Shown in pieces: positions 8,391 through 17,520 of a DNA stretch of 64,000 bases (positions are counted from its first letter, which is position 1; each line of letters begins with the position of its first letter). This stretch comes from Alphaproteobacteria bacterium (lineage in GTDB: Bacteria > Pseudomonadota > Alphaproteobacteria > Micavibrionales > Micavibrionaceae): contig JAJFGR010000007.1 of the NCBI GenBank assembly GCA_021776025.1, positions 62,001-126,000 of the forward strand, written 5' to 3'. The notes beneath the pieces were generated by a model. That model had not been told where the DNA came from, did no database searches, and saw only the letters and a program-made list of their open reading frames with translations. The translations under genes and the position numbers were made by a program.

Positions 8391-10652
8391 TTATTTCAAC
8401 GGGTTGGTCAATTTAAAAGTCATGATCGTGTCGTCACTCGTGCCTGCGGTTAACACGCTGTTTTCTAGGGCCTTTGGTTGTGTATCGGTAAAGGGGCTAT
8501 CTGCCTGTGGTGTTCCTACGGCAGGTTTGAAGGTGTTTTCTGAGAGTTTTCCGTGATCAGGGTGCCGTGCGGCTAAGCCTGTGGGGTTTGTTGTTTCCGC
8601 TGTTGCTGTGACTATGAGATTTGTTGTCTGTCCTGCTATATTGCTGACAAGTGCGCTGACGGCGCTTAAACCGCTGTGAAGTGTAGATGGGAGTTCATTT
8701 TTCAGTGATTGCGTTTTTTTTAGGATTTCCCCAACTTTTGTTTCTTCGTCTTCAACATCGTGATCAGAATCTCTGGCGATTTTATGGGCGTTGTCGGTAA
8801 TGTGTTTTCCTGTCATGTGTAGCGATTTGAATGTGTCGGCATATGTGTTGTTCGGGTCTTTTGAACTGCGTGTTTCGTTTTTAAAGAGTTTGACTTCTTT
8901 CCCGTATGCTTGTTCGTTGAGTTCAGCGATTGCTTTTGTGTCTACAGCATCAATATCTTTCAGGTAAATCCGTTCCTTATTTTTTTCATCCCAGATATAT
9001 AGCTTCAAGTTTTTGTCTGAGCCATCGTTAACTCTATAAACATCGTGGGCTACCTCTTTAATTTTAACCTGTATGCTTTCGTCAGGTGTTAAAGATTGCG
9101 CGATATAAGACGATCCCAGTATGGTGCTTAATGTTTCTGATCCCCAAAAACCATATTTATCGTGTAATTGCTCGTCACGGTTGGCAAAGCCATTTTTAAC
9201 GTCAAATTTTTCAGCAATCTCTTCTGTGGCTGCGTGTACATCTGTTTGATCTTCTTTTAGGACATTCAGCACTTTTGTTGCCTCTTGATATTCTGCAAGC
9301 TGTACTTCCATTGTCTCGGCCTGTGTACTCAACTCTTTGATTTTAATCTCTATGAAAGGCATGGTGGACCAATGGTGAGAACCATTTTTTAGAGTTTCAA
9401 TTCTTGCTTCTAGAGCATTTATTGAATCTTGTTGTGCCCGAATGATATCTGCGGGATTATTGTCTATATCCTGTTGCCAATTACGGGCATTTTCTAGGCG
9501 TTTCATTAACTTGGGGTCGTTTGCAAAGAGCTGACCATCGGCAATCTCTGCCTCAATTTTGGTGCGCATTGCGTATGCGCCAACGATCTTCACAAAACCT
9601 TCTTTGTCAGCCATGAGGCTGTTTACAATCCAGGTTGAAAACTCTTGCGTTTTTAATTCGCGGAATAAATCTTCTAAGTTCGAAATATTATGGTCTGCGC
9701 GCAAGAATTCCTGCACATCTTTGTGGAGGTCTGAAAATTTTAATCCAGATTCTTGAATTTCTTTTGCGAGCTGCGCGCCATGTTCGGGGCTTGCTGTAAT
9801 CGCATGTTGTAATGGGATCAGATAAAAATTGCCGTTGCCATCGACGGAGTAATATTTTTGGTCACTTTCACCGTTATTGATAAGGCTTTTGAGGTCTTTC
9901 GACATTGAAGTAGCAGAGTAGACTGCAGTATAGCTTGTTTTGTTGTTTTTGTATTCAAAGCTAATTACTTGGGTCTCCTTCATCTCATCGGTAAGGCTGA
10001 CAGCGTTAAATTGCCCTATGGCGGCCTTATAGTCTTTGTTGGCGCCGACTATTACGCTTATAAATTCATTAATTCCACCATCGCTTTCGTCTGCATAATC
10101 TAATACCCCCTTTATGATGGCCTCTGCTTCTGCTTCTGTAGACGCTTTTCCGTTAGCAATTAATTTTTCTTTGAGTTTTTCTGGCGTGACACGTTTTAGA
10201 TAAGATTTCTTTTCTTCGGGTGTCATAGCATCGTAAGCGGGAGAATTTTTTAATATCTCATGTAAAGCTTTGGCCATATCTTTATATGAATCCAGCTTCT
10301 GCTTGTCCGTGGATTCTGGGTCTGCCAAGACTTTTATTGCGTTACCGAATGCTCTTTCCGCTTCGGGTGTCCAATTTTCATTTATGAAATCAAGAAGATT
10401 TTTTTCTGTCTCTGATATCGTGTCGATCAGTGTGCGCGTGGCAGCTGCGGAGTATCGGCGCTCGCGTTCCTCGTGCTGTTCCAATGTTTTGTTGTCGCTA
10501 CCGGTGACGCCGCCGAAAGAACCGCCTGCACCAGTTTGTAGCATTTGTAGCAAAATGTCGTTTGTTCCAGAGATGCTTGCAAGGTTAATGCGGCCAATAT
10601 TAAAGCCGACATATTCTGCACTTTGTGCTGTAATTTTGGTATCTAATGCCAT
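8391..10652 (-). CDS. large unknown protein
   Basis: 753 residues, no signal peptide, no membrane helix. I do not recognise a family. The N-terminus has a Gly-rich patch near 42-50, followed by a helical region to about residue 190. Two short beta elements near 225-280 (YKNNKTSYTAVYSATSM, KYYSVDGNGNFYLIPL) recall the patch in the neighbouring 749-residue protein (YFIYKNGNG). A long coiled coil follows around residues 390-480, and the last ~60 residues are Thr/Pro-rich and probably disordered. Similar size, orientation, composition and beta patches suggest this and the 6013-8262 gene have related roles; a distant common origin is possible. Confidence 0.6.
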   Translation of the reverse strand: MALDTKITAQSAEYVGFNIGRINLASISGTNDILLQMLQTGAGGSFGGVTGSDNKTLEQHEERERRYSAAATRTLIDTISETEKNLLDFINENWTPEAERAFGNAIKVLADPESTDKQKLDSYKDMAKALHEILKNSPAYDAMTPEEKKSYLKRVTPEKLKEKLIANGKASTEAEAEAIIKGVLDYADESDGGINEFISVIVGANKDYKAAIGQFNAVSLTDEMKETQVISFEYKNNKTSYTAVYSATSMSKDLKSLINNGESDQKYYSVDGNGNFYLIPLQHAITASPEHGAQLAKEIQESGLKFSDLHKDVQEFLRADHNISNLEDLFRELKTQEFSTWIVNSLMADKEGFVKIVGAYAMRTKIEAEIADGQLFANDPKLMKRLENARNWQQDIDNNPADIIRAQQDSINALEARIETLKNGSHHWSTMPFIEIKIKELSTQAETMEVQLAEYQEATKVLNVLKEDQTDVHAATEEIAEKFDVKNGFANRDEQLHDKYGFWGSETLSTILGSSYIAQSLTPDESIQVKIKEVAHDVYRVNDGSDKNLKLYIWDEKNKERIYLKDIDAVDTKAIAELNEQAYGKEVKLFKNETRSSKDPNNTYADTFKSLHMTGKHITDNAHKIARDSDHDVEDEETKVGEILKKTQSLKNELPSTLHSGLSAVSALVSNIAGQTTNLIVTATAETTNPTGLAARHPDHGKLSENTFKPAVGTPQADSPFTDTQPKALENSVLTAGTSDDTIMTFKLTNPLK

Positions 10653-10885
10653 ACACGAAACCTCTTATTCTTTGCCGTTTTAGCTGGAATGCGTTGGTTC
10701 GCACGCCTTTTTTCATACCTCGCATAATAATCTGTAAAATTTAATATATCGTTAATAACTCCTTAATCTTTTACGGATTCTGGCGGGAAATCGTGCATGC
10801 GGACATGTTTACGGGTTGCAAAGATTGGGTTGCGTCGTTAAATCTTATGCTAAGATTCTTTTTCAACCTGCGGGAGCAATCATCC

Positions 10886-12097
10886 ATGAATATCCATGAA
10901 TACCAAGCTAAAGAGCTGTTAGAGAAATATGATGTTGCTGTGCCAAAGGGCATTGCCGCAATGAGCGTTGATGACGCGGTGAAAGCTGCCGAAGAGCTGG
11001 AGAGTGGTGGATCAACATTATTCGTTATTAAAGCGCAAATTCATGCTGGTGGGCGCGGGGCAGGGCATTTTAAAGATGCGTCCGATGATAAAGGCGGCGT
11101 TCGTCTTTGCAAAACCGTTGATGAAGTTCGCACGGCGGCTGAAGCGATGATGGGTAAAACTTTGGTGACCAAACAAACTGGCCCGGATGGCAAAGAGGTT
11201 CAGCGCCTTTATGTGACTGACGGTGTGGACATCGAGAAGGAGTATTACTGCTCCGTTGTTCTTGATCGTGGACAGAGCAAAGTGGCGTTTATGGTTTCGA
11301 CCGAAGGCGGTATGGACATTGAAGAGGTTGCGGAAAGCAACCCCGAGAAAATCATCAATGTTGCAATTGACCCTGAAGCAGGCTTTACGAGGGCCGATGG
11401 TGAAAAGCTTGCCACTGGGCTTGAACTTAGTGGTGCGAAGGCTGAGAGCGCGATTACGCTTTTTGGTAATTTGTACAAATGTTACATGGAACTCGACGCT
11501 GAAGTCGTTGAGATTAACCCGCTGATCACAGTGGGCGATGAGGTTATGGCGCTGGATGCGAAGATGAGCTTTGATGGAAATGCGCTTTATCGCCACCCTG
11601 AAATTAAAGAGCTTCGTGATGAAAGCGAAGAAGATGCGAACGAGAAATTGGCCGCAGATAATGAGCTTTCTTATGTGCGTCTTGACGGCAATATTGGCTG
11701 TATGGTCAACGGCGCTGGCTTGGCGATGTCGACTATGGATATTATTAAGCTTTATGGCGGCGAGCCTGCGAACTTCTTGGATGTTGGTGGCGGCGCGACA
11801 GCGGAGCGTGTGACAATCGCGTTCAAAATCATTCTCTCTGACCCGGCTGTAAAAGGCATTTTGGTCAATATCTTTGGCGGCATCATGAAATGTGATGTGA
11901 TCGCAGAGGGCGTGGTTGCCGCGGCGAAGGAAGTGAATTTGAGTGTGCCACTCGTTGTGCGCCTTGAAGGCACTAATGTTAAGGAGGGTAAGAGAATTAT
12001 GGCGGCTTCCGGCCTTCCGATTATCTCTGCTGACAATCTCGACGATGCGGCTCGCAAGGTTGTAGACGCGACGAAGAAGGCACAGGCGGCGGCTTAG
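10886..12097 (+). CDS. sucC: succinyl-CoA synthetase beta subunit
   Basis: ADP- or GDP-forming succinyl-CoA ligase, beta chain, 403 residues. The start is set at the ATG of [17 protein letters not shown], the normal N-terminus of the family, with GGGAG about 9 bases upstream; an in-frame extension back to 10793 is not needed. Residues 1-240 form the ATP-grasp part, with [18 protein letters not shown], and the ligase domain contains the phosphate-binding loop [12 protein letters not shown] near 330-340. It acts with SucD, but an opposite-strand gene of 1.5 kb separates the two. The stop overlaps the stop of that gene by 4 bases. Confidence 0.95.
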   Translation: MNIHEYQAKELLEKYDVAVPKGIAAMSVDDAVKAAEELESGGSTLFVIKAQIHAGGRGAGHFKDASDDKGGVRLCKTVDEVRTAAEAMMGKTLVTKQTGPDGKEVQRLYVTDGVDIEKEYYCSVVLDRGQSKVAFMVSTEGGMDIEEVAESNPEKIINVAIDPEAGFTRADGEKLATGLELSGAKAESAITLFGNLYKCYMELDAEVVEINPLITVGDEVMALDAKMSFDGNALYRHPEIKELRDESEEDANEKLAADNELSYVRLDGNIGCMVNGAGLAMSTMDIIKLYGGEPANFLDVGGGATAERVTIAFKIILSDPAVKGILVNIFGGIMKCDVIAEGVVAAAKEVNLSVPLVVRLEGTNVKEGKRIMAASGLPIISADNLDDAARKVVDATKKAQAAA

Positions 12098-13566
12098 GCT
12101 GAATTTCCAGATATAGGTAGGTTGTATAAGGCATTATTAGGACTTGTGCTGCTGTTGAGGCCTATTCTTAGCTGTGGGTTGCTGCTTTCTATTGTTATTT
12201 CGCTTTTATATTGATCAAGATCGGCGGGGATTGTTTTGGCTGTCTTCCCGTCAGGTTCTTCCAGTGTTTTTTCTCTCAAAACTTGCCGCATTTTCTCGAA
12301 TGTTTCCCCGACAGTCAGGGGTTTACCATTGGCTGAAAAAAAGTTTTTGTTATTTTCGTATGTTGTTATTGATAGGTGGTCTTCGACACTGTCATTTAGT
12401 TTTCCATTGTCTTTCGCTTTGATTAATTTTGCTCCATCTTTGCCGCCGCACATATAAATAAATTTTAATTCGAGAAGGTTAAATTCTTTGTTTTCGTATC
12501 CCGGGCCAAGATAATAGTGCGCTTCCGAGAGTGCAGTTTTTATATATTCTCTGGTTAATGTCAGGTTTGTTCTTGGGTCAAGAACGATTTCTTTTGCCTC
12601 TTGTTCTGAAAATCCTGATTTTAATGAATATTTGTTATCGCCAGTTTTTGTGATGTTAGCGGCTAATTTTTCCAGCAGAGGATTGGCGGTTTCATGATCC
12701 AGGTCTATAGCATCCTTGTAATCCTGACTGTTCACATATTTATAGGCGGTGCTCCACGCGGTTTTAGGTTTTAACTGCCCTAGACCCATAGCACCTGTGG
12801 AGCTTATTGCATTAGGATCTCCGCCGCTTTCGCTGAAAATTAATCCGCGGAATGGTCCTTCTGGGACATGAGAGCGTCGCATGATTTCTGTGATGAGAGT
12901 ATCAATGTTTTTATCTAAGTTATGTCCATTATCTACAGGAGTATAGTTTTGTTTTGGGGCATGGTTTTGAAAACGTTTGTGTGACAGGTTGGGAATATTA
13001 ATTTTTTGTTTTGGTTGTAGGTTTGCTCCATTTGATTGTTTAGTTTTAGCTATTAATTGATGTTCTATTTTGTGTCTTTCATATGCGCTCAGGTGCCCTA
13101 TTTTTCCTGAAAGATGCTTTTGTACTATTCTCGTGTAATTATCATTTTTTTTGACCGTGTATATTGTTCCCGAAATTTCTGTTGTTCTAAAGGCTTGAGA
13201 CGAAGAAGCTCGGCTGAATTGTTGTTTGGGCGCTTCCTCTGTCTTTTCTGCTGTTTTCTGTTTGGGTGAAGTCGGTTGCTCTTTTTCTGTTTCTAGGGGG
13301 GTGGTTTCAGGGAGGTGTTTGTAAAGAATGTCTACGGAGATTTCGAAGACGTCGCCTTTTTGTAATGGACGGTTATTATATATTTCATTTAATTCCAAAA
13401 TCTCTGGCAGAGCCGCATGGGTTGCTTCATTGATCAGGCTTTTATCTTTTATCGGATCTAGAGGGGAACGTGCGGCTATTGCATTGAAGACGAAGCGGTA
13501 TGGGTTATCGCCCGATTTTACCGTTTTCAGTATGGTTCCGTGAGATGTATTTTGGTTGTCAGCCAT
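12094..13566 (-). CDS. LysM-like and lytic transglycosylase domain protein
   Basis: 490 residues without an evident signal peptide. Two segments resemble LysM cell-wall binding units: residues 13-80 ([13 protein letters not shown], later LQKGDVFEI) and 135-195 ([13 protein letters not shown], later [10 protein letters not shown]). A charged linker lies between them. Residues 225-390 form an SLT-like domain with probable catalytic Glu246 in [12 protein letters not shown] and [12 protein letters not shown]. It should bind and cleave peptidoglycan. The gene sits on the opposite strand between sucC and sucD, which are normally adjacent and cotranscribed. Absence of a signal peptide links it with the muramidase-like gene at 4703-5881. 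Confidence 0.75.
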   Translation of the reverse strand: MADNQNTSHGTILKTVKSGDNPYRFVFNAIAARSPLDPIKDKSLINEATHAALPEILELNEIYNNRPLQKGDVFEISVDILYKHLPETTPLETEKEQPTSPKQKTAEKTEEAPKQQFSRASSSQAFRTTEISGTIYTVKKNDNYTRIVQKHLSGKIGHLSAYERHKIEHQLIAKTKQSNGANLQPKQKINIPNLSHKRFQNHAPKQNYTPVDNGHNLDKNIDTLITEIMRRSHVPEGPFRGLIFSESGGDPNAISSTGAMGLGQLKPKTAWSTAYKYVNSQDYKDAIDLDHETANPLLEKLAANITKTGDNKYSLKSGFSEQEAKEIVLDPRTNLTLTREYIKTALSEAHYYLGPGYENKEFNLLELKFIYMCGGKDGAKLIKAKDNGKLNDSVEDHLSITTYENNKNFFSANGKPLTVGETFEKMRQVLREKTLEEPDGKTAKTIPADLDQYKSEITIESSNPQLRIGLNSSTSPNNALYNLPISGNSA

Positions 13567-13728
13567 AGATAAAAATCCTCTCGTGAAAAGGATAAAGGGA
13601 AATTATGAATAACACCTTAAAATATAGAAGGTATTTTGTGTTTCCGGGGTATTCACAGGTTGCTTTTGCGCTGGGCAAAGCGTTAAATAATTGCAGGATT
13701 CTTAATTTTACACCAAGCGGAGACATCA

Positions 13729-14604
13729 ATGTCAGTACTCGTTAACAAAGATACAAAAGTCATTTGCCAAGGTTTCACAGGTTCTCAAGGGACATTTCAC
13801 AGTGAGCAGGCGATTGCCTATGGCACCAATATGGTTGGCGGCGTGACCCCGAAAAAGGGTGGGCAGCAGCATCTCGACCTTCCTGTGTTTGACACTGTGG
13901 CTGAAGCCAAAGACCGCACTGGCGCAAATGCGACCGTGATCTATGTGCCGCCGCCATACGCTGCGGCTGCGATTGTCGAAGCGATTGATGCGGAGATGGA
14001 ACTGGCGATTTGCATTACCGAAGGTATTCCGGTGCTCGACATGGTCAAGGTCAAAGCCAAGCTGAAAAATTCCAAAACCCGTTTAATTGGTCCCAACTGT
14101 CCTGGCATTATCACGCCGGATGAGTGCAAGATTGGCATTATGCCCGGTCATATTCATACGCGCGGGAAGGTGGGAATTGTTTCCCGCTCTGGCACGCTGA
14201 CATACGAAGCCGTGGCGCAGACGGGCGCAGTTGGCCTTGGTCAAACAACATGTATCGGCATAGGCGGCGACCCGGTCAATGGCACGGACTTTATCGATTG
14301 TATTGATCTGTTCATGAATGATCCGGAAACTGAAGCGATTTTGATGATTGGTGAGATCGGCGGGACAGCAGAAATTGAAGCGGCCGAATATTATAAAGGC
14401 CTCAAAACTAAAAAGCCGATTGCCGGATTTATTGCCGGGGCGACAGCTCCTCCGGGGAAACGTATGGGCCATGCGGGCGCTCTGATTTCCGGGGCGGATG
14501 ATACCGCTCCTGCGAAAATGGACGCTATGCGCGCGGCCGGTTTTGCAGTCTCTGAAAGTCCTGCGGGCCTTGGCGACGCTGTTTTGGAAGCGATTGCCGC
14601 CTGA
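13729..14604 (+). CDS. sucD: succinyl-CoA synthetase alpha subunit
   Basis: 291 residues, the usual family length. The N-terminal CoA-binding Rossmann domain has [11 protein letters not shown], the middle has [20 protein letters not shown], and the phosphorylated histidine is H248 in [11 protein letters not shown]. It forms succinyl-CoA synthetase with SucC and makes one nucleoside triphosphate per turn of the TCA cycle. Because the opposite-strand gene cuts it off from sucC, it must have its own promoter in the 162 bases upstream. A small TerB-like gene starts 4 bases after the stop. Confidence 0.95.
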   Translation: MSVLVNKDTKVICQGFTGSQGTFHSEQAIAYGTNMVGGVTPKKGGQQHLDLPVFDTVAEAKDRTGANATVIYVPPPYAAAAIVEAIDAEMELAICITEGIPVLDMVKVKAKLKNSKTRLIGPNCPGIITPDECKIGIMPGHIHTRGKVGIVSRSGTLTYEAVAQTGAVGLGQTTCIGIGGDPVNGTDFIDCIDLFMNDPETEAILMIGEIGGTAEIEAAEYYKGLKTKKPIAGFIAGATAPPGKRMGHAGALISGADDTAPAKMDAMRAAGFAVSESPAGLGDAVLEAIAA

Positions 14605-14608
14605 TATT

Positions 14609-15229
14609 ATGAGCCTTTCTACAGCTGATATCGAGAATCTTTCCCGTCTGCTGCACAGAATTGGTCTGTTTGTTAGCAGTTCGGATGACAGGGGTTTTTG
14701 GGCTAATAAGGTTGAAGAAAAAGTTTTTAGGCAGTCTTTAGAGAAATGTTCCCAAGATAAAGCTTATCCTGATGTGGTCAGGCAGATTGCCGAAGCAGCT
14801 CTGACCTATAAGGCAGATGATGATTTAGCCGCGGGATTGGACAATGTCCCGGCTGAGTGTGAAGGGGCTGTCAAAAAACTGAATGCCGCGCTCGATCAGG
14901 ATAGTGTGACCGGCTTTAAAGATACGGTTATGAACATCGCTTTTGCTGTGTCTGATGCGAATTGGGAAGTTGAAAAGGGCGAGGTTACGGCGTTTGATTT
15001 TTTGTGGAATATTCTTCCGCTTGGACGGGTTTTAATTGTTTTTGATGGCCTTAAAGATTTTGTAAATGATTTGCTCAGAAATAGTAATGTTCTATCCAGA
15101 AAATTGAATGCAAGTTATCAACGCATTAGTTTTGATGAAGATTCAGCGATTGCAAAAATTGTGGTGGCGTTAAGGAAAGACGTTGAAGAGCAGAGCGTCC
15201 CTGAATTTCTGAATAAAGAAGCGTCATAG
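14609..15229 (+). CDS. TerB-like protein, paralogue 1
   Basis: 206 residues from the ATG 4 bases after sucD, which suggests translational coupling. It opens with LLHRIGLFVSSSDDRG, which matches the LPYxVGxxVSxxDD opening of the two genes at 17671 and 18243. The three are clearly paralogues. The fold is predicted all-helical and resembles TerB/DjlA-type domains; that resemblance is weak and by pattern only. This copy has an extra hydrophobic segment around residues 130-150 (FDFLWNILPLGRVLIVF) that could touch membrane or a partner. A longer ORF beginning at 14498 overlaps sucD in another frame and is not the real start. The function is unknown. Confidence 0.7.
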   Translation: MSLSTADIENLSRLLHRIGLFVSSSDDRGFWANKVEEKVFRQSLEKCSQDKAYPDVVRQIAEAALTYKADDDLAAGLDNVPAECEGAVKKLNAALDQDSVTGFKDTVMNIAFAVSDANWEVEKGEVTAFDFLWNILPLGRVLIVFDGLKDFVNDLLRNSNVLSRKLNASYQRISFDEDSAIAKIVVALRKDVEEQSVPEFLNKEAS

Positions 15230-15233
15230 CGGC

Positions 15234-16286
15234 TTAAGCGGCTTCGGCGGCTGGGTGCCAGTTTGGTATCTTTGAGATTATGCCGTGTTTGCGCATGGAG
15301 AGAACTTGATTCTTGGCGCGGTTTGATGTGTTGGCGCTGGCGGAATTGAACTCCTGTTCTAGGTGTTCCAGCACTTTGGTCTGAATTTGTGTTTTATTTC
15401 GTCCGGTGCCTTTGTAGAAATGGGATATCCCACTGCTGAAATTGTTTTGCCGCGCGTGAACGATGCGCAGAGTCGTGTTTTTGGTTGAAAGTGTTAAGAC
15501 AATCGGACATTCCAAAATAGATTCCATTATATCGTCGCTGGTGATAAGTTTGGTTTTGTGTGCGGCTTTTATGAATTGAAAATTTAGCGCGATTGTTTTC
15601 GGCGAGGAGCAAAAGAGCGGTGGTTGTTTGAGGGCGGCTTGTTCGATATAGGCGGTTTTTTGAGCGCGGAACGTTTTGCTGGTCTTGAAGGTTTCGAATT
15701 GATCATCACTGATCTGTGGAAACCAGAGGAGGCGCACGGCACCTTCGATATTGGCGTTGAGTGTTTCCGGTGATTGGTAAAAGAGCTGTGGGTTTTTGAG
15801 GGCGGCTTTTTCAATGTAGTGAGCTTTGGCGTCGCGGAATTCTTCGCCGGTTTTAAATTTTTCGAATTGATCATCGCTGAGATCCGGGAACCAGAAGAGG
15901 CGTACGGCACCTTCGATATTGGCGTTGAGTGTTTTCGGTGATTGGCCAAAGAGCTCTGGTCGTATGAGTGCGGCGAGGATAAAGTCGGCCTGAGAAATCC
16001 CTAAAATTTCTGCAGCGCGCGCGGTTTTTTCATCATAATTAAAAAGGGGCGAACGCTCATCCAGAAGTGGTTTTTGCAGGAACAATATTCTATCAATTAA
16101 GTTCTCAATGGCATTATCGAGTTTTTTCTCGAATTTTGCGCGCGCGGCGGCTTTTTCAGGGGGCATATCGAGCTTATCGATCAGGGCGTTGAGATGCGGC
16201 GCAATAATCGCGCGGTAATAGGCACGACTATCTTCAGCGCTTTGCTCTTCTGGGGGCGGGGAATCTGTTGTTGTCGCTTTACTCAT
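15234..16286 (-). CDS. protein with 56-residue helical tandem repeats
   Basis: 350 residues, soluble. Two near-identical 56-residue units stand in tandem, each beginning LFxQSPxTLNANIEGAVRL and continuing with WFPxxSDDQFExFKT, then AALKxPP or AALKNPQ. A third, degenerate unit starts LFCSSPKTIALN. The phasing (PxLFxxSPxTL, helical hairpins) recalls mTERF-like or other helical solenoids that bind nucleic acid or protein; this is pattern only. The C-terminal part is basic (TGRNKTQIQTKVLEHL and RAKNQVLSMRKHG). The repeats are also similar at DNA level (168-base period, about 15700-15950), so the duplication is recent. It converges on the TerB-like gene with 4 bases between stops. No family recognised. 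Confidence 0.6.
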   Translation of the reverse strand: MSKATTTDSPPPEEQSAEDSRAYYRAIIAPHLNALIDKLDMPPEKAAARAKFEKKLDNAIENLIDRILFLQKPLLDERSPLFNYDEKTARAAEILGISQADFILAALIRPELFGQSPKTLNANIEGAVRLFWFPDLSDDQFEKFKTGEEFRDAKAHYIEKAALKNPQLFYQSPETLNANIEGAVRLLWFPQISDDQFETFKTSKTFRAQKTAYIEQAALKQPPLFCSSPKTIALNFQFIKAAHKTKLITSDDIMESILECPIVLTLSTKNTTLRIVHARQNNFSSGISHFYKGTGRNKTQIQTKVLEHLEQEFNSASANTSNRAKNQVLSMRKHGIISKIPNWHPAAEAA

Positions 16287-16294
16287 GCGGGGAA

Positions 16295-16321
16295 ACTATA
16301 AGAGTGTGGCGCACTTGTCAA
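16295..16321 (-). promoter_or_regulatory. sigma-70-like promoter, short leader
   Basis: Read on the minus strand, TTGACA (16321-16316) and TATAGT (16300-16295) are separated by 15 bases. The expected start of transcription falls near 16288, only a few bases before the ATG at 16286, so the transcript would be leaderless or nearly so. The 33-base repeated element at 16324-16356 lies directly upstream of the -35 box. Confidence 0.5.
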
Positions 16322-16323
16322 TC

Positions 16324-16356
16324 ATTACGGAAAATACTGTCGATTGGCAAAGGGGG
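16324..16356 (-). repeat. 33-base upstream element, copy 1
   Basis: The plus strand begins ATTACGGAAAATACTG and ends GGCAAAGGGGG. It matches 17104-17136 at 29 of 33 positions by eye. Both copies lie 40-60 bases upstream of minus-strand genes of unknown function. A shared regulator binding site or activator-dependent promoter is the simplest explanation. Confidence 0.65.
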
Positions 16357-16379
16357 TTTAGTGCCGTTTCTGGATGTTT

Positions 16380-17045
16380 TTATACCTGCAGACTAGCTGG
16401 CTTTAGCACATTATCCATATCGACTTCTTGATCTTGTCCCATGGCCTGTGTTGGCGCTTCGGCCAGTCCCAAATGAACTAGCATTTGATCGCATAGTGGA
16501 TCCATTTTGTTCTTAAGCTCTTGTGAAATTTCTATTCCTTCAGGCTTGTCTAATATAGTAAATCCGGCTCTTTCAGCAGCATAGAGCATGATGGCCATTT
16601 GCTCGTCGTTGTAGTCGTAGTGGCCGCCTAACATTCCAGCATCACCTTCGAAGGTGGCTTTTGCAGCTATTATTACTTCAAGGGCTGCATTAATGTTTTC
16701 TGGACTATCATCGGGGCCCTTTTGAAAAATGTTGCCACTTACGCCACCAGCAGAGACGGAAATATTGTTGTCATGTTGGGATTTGAAATTAAGGGAACCT
16801 TCATTGTCACCGTTCTGACCAAGATTTTTTATCAATGAGAGTAATAGCTGCATATCTGCTTCTTGTTCAGCAGCGTTATCGTAATGGTCTCTATTATAGT
16901 GCTCTTCTTTAAGTTTGGCTATTAATGCCTGATTTTCAGCTTCAGTCCTTGGCTTTTCGTTCATTCCTTCAAGTTTGGCCATTATTAATGCGACATTTTT
17001 AGCTTCAGCGTCAGGATTGTTGTTCATAAAGTAGATAGAAGGCAT
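16380..17045 (-). CDS. unknown protein, 221 residues
   Basis: Acidic soluble protein without signal peptide. The first 75 residues are helical, a Gly/Asn/Ser-rich segment follows (near 76-112), and residues 115-185 have the pattern ALEVIIAAKATFEGDAGML then QMAIMLYAAERAGFTI. That pattern vaguely resembles the small domains attached to large conjugation and polyvalent proteins (LPD type), but the match is too weak for a call. It shares the 33-base upstream element with the gene at 15234-16286, so the two are probably coregulated. It is one of the opposite-strand genes interrupting the suc cluster. Confidence 0.55.
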   Translation of the reverse strand: MPSIYFMNNNPDAEAKNVALIMAKLEGMNEKPRTEAENQALIAKLKEEHYNRDHYDNAAEQEADMQLLLSLIKNLGQNGDNEGSLNFKSQHDNNISVSAGGVSGNIFQKGPDDSPENINAALEVIIAAKATFEGDAGMLGGHYDYNDEQMAIMLYAAERAGFTILDKPEGIEISQELKNKMDPLCDQMLVHLGLAEAPTQAMGQDQEVDMDNVLKPASLQV

Positions 17046-17103
17046 ATTATTTTCCCTATTCCCGTGTTTTTTATTAAAGATACAGGCTATAGGTTAATAA
17101 TTT

Positions 17104-17136
17104 ATTACGGAAAATATTGCCGATGGGCAAAGGAGG
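17104..17136 (-). repeat. 33-base upstream element, copy 2
   Basis: Plus strand begins ATTACGGAAAATATTG and ends GGCAAAGGAGG. It differs from copy 1 at four positions. It lies about 60 bases upstream of the minus-strand gene starting at 17045. The core TTACGGAAAATAT also occurs at 33966-33978 in front of a third minus-strand small gene. Confidence 0.65.
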
Positions 17137-17248
17137 GTGGTTGTTTTTGCCGCCCTTTATTTTGGTTGAGATTGGCTAAGTATCTGAAATTTAAGAATAT
17201 TCATTTTTTAAACATATCATAAATCCACATGTTTGTTATGTAAATAAC

Positions 17249-17264
17249 TGGCATGGGAGTTGCA
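17249..17264 (+). promoter_or_regulatory. sigma-54-type (-24/-12) promoter
   Basis: TGGCATGGGAGTTGCA fits the RpoN consensus TGGCACGRNNNTTGCW at every fixed base except one (T for C in position 6), with the required spacing between the GG and GC elements. Transcription would begin near 17276, upstream of the 39-codon ORF at 17330 and of the TerB-like genes at 17671 and 18243. An AAACAT/ATGTTT inverted repeat at 17210-17234 might bind an activator, though this is close to the promoter for an enhancer. Confidence 0.65.
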
Positions 17265-17329
17265 ACGCTCTTCTCAGATAGAAACGATCAGCGGGTAGCT
17301 GAGATAGCTAAAATGTAGGGAGAAAAGTT

Positions 17330-17449
17330 ATGTCGAATTATATGTTTGGAATTATTACGAGTACATATGTTTATGCAATGGCGTGGGCGATTGATGACAC
17401 GATGTTTGGCCGTCTGGCTGACAATTTTCAATCTGCGCTGCCATTTTAA
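17330..17449 (+). CDS. 39-residue small protein or leader peptide
   Basis: A short ORF begins ATGTCGAATTATATG and encodes MSNYMFGIITSTYVYAMAWA followed by IDDTMFGRLADNFQSALPF. A clear AGGGAG Shine-Dalgarno lies about 8 bases upstream of the ATG. The first half is hydrophobic and aromatic and could insert in the membrane. It lies about 54 bases after the predicted sigma-54 start site and 221 bases before the next gene, so it could be a small functional protein or a leader peptide whose translation controls the hairpin downstream. I recognise no family. Confidence 0.5.
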   Translation: MSNYMFGIITSTYVYAMAWAIDDTMFGRLADNFQSALPF

Positions 17450-17520
17450 GAAAGGTTTTACGCAAGCACTGTAACAAGGAAACATAAAGGGATTTACCGG
17501 GTAAGCCGTGCGTTATGCCG

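Noticed and set aside
10793-10885. Upstream extension of sucC
   Set aside because: The extra 31 codons are unlike any SucC N-terminus; the ATG at 10886 has a Shine-Dalgarno and gives the family start.
15690-15955. Spaced repeats considered as a CRISPR array
   Set aside because: Only two clear units with a 168-base period, in frame within a protein gene; there are no short repeats with unique spacers and no cas genes.
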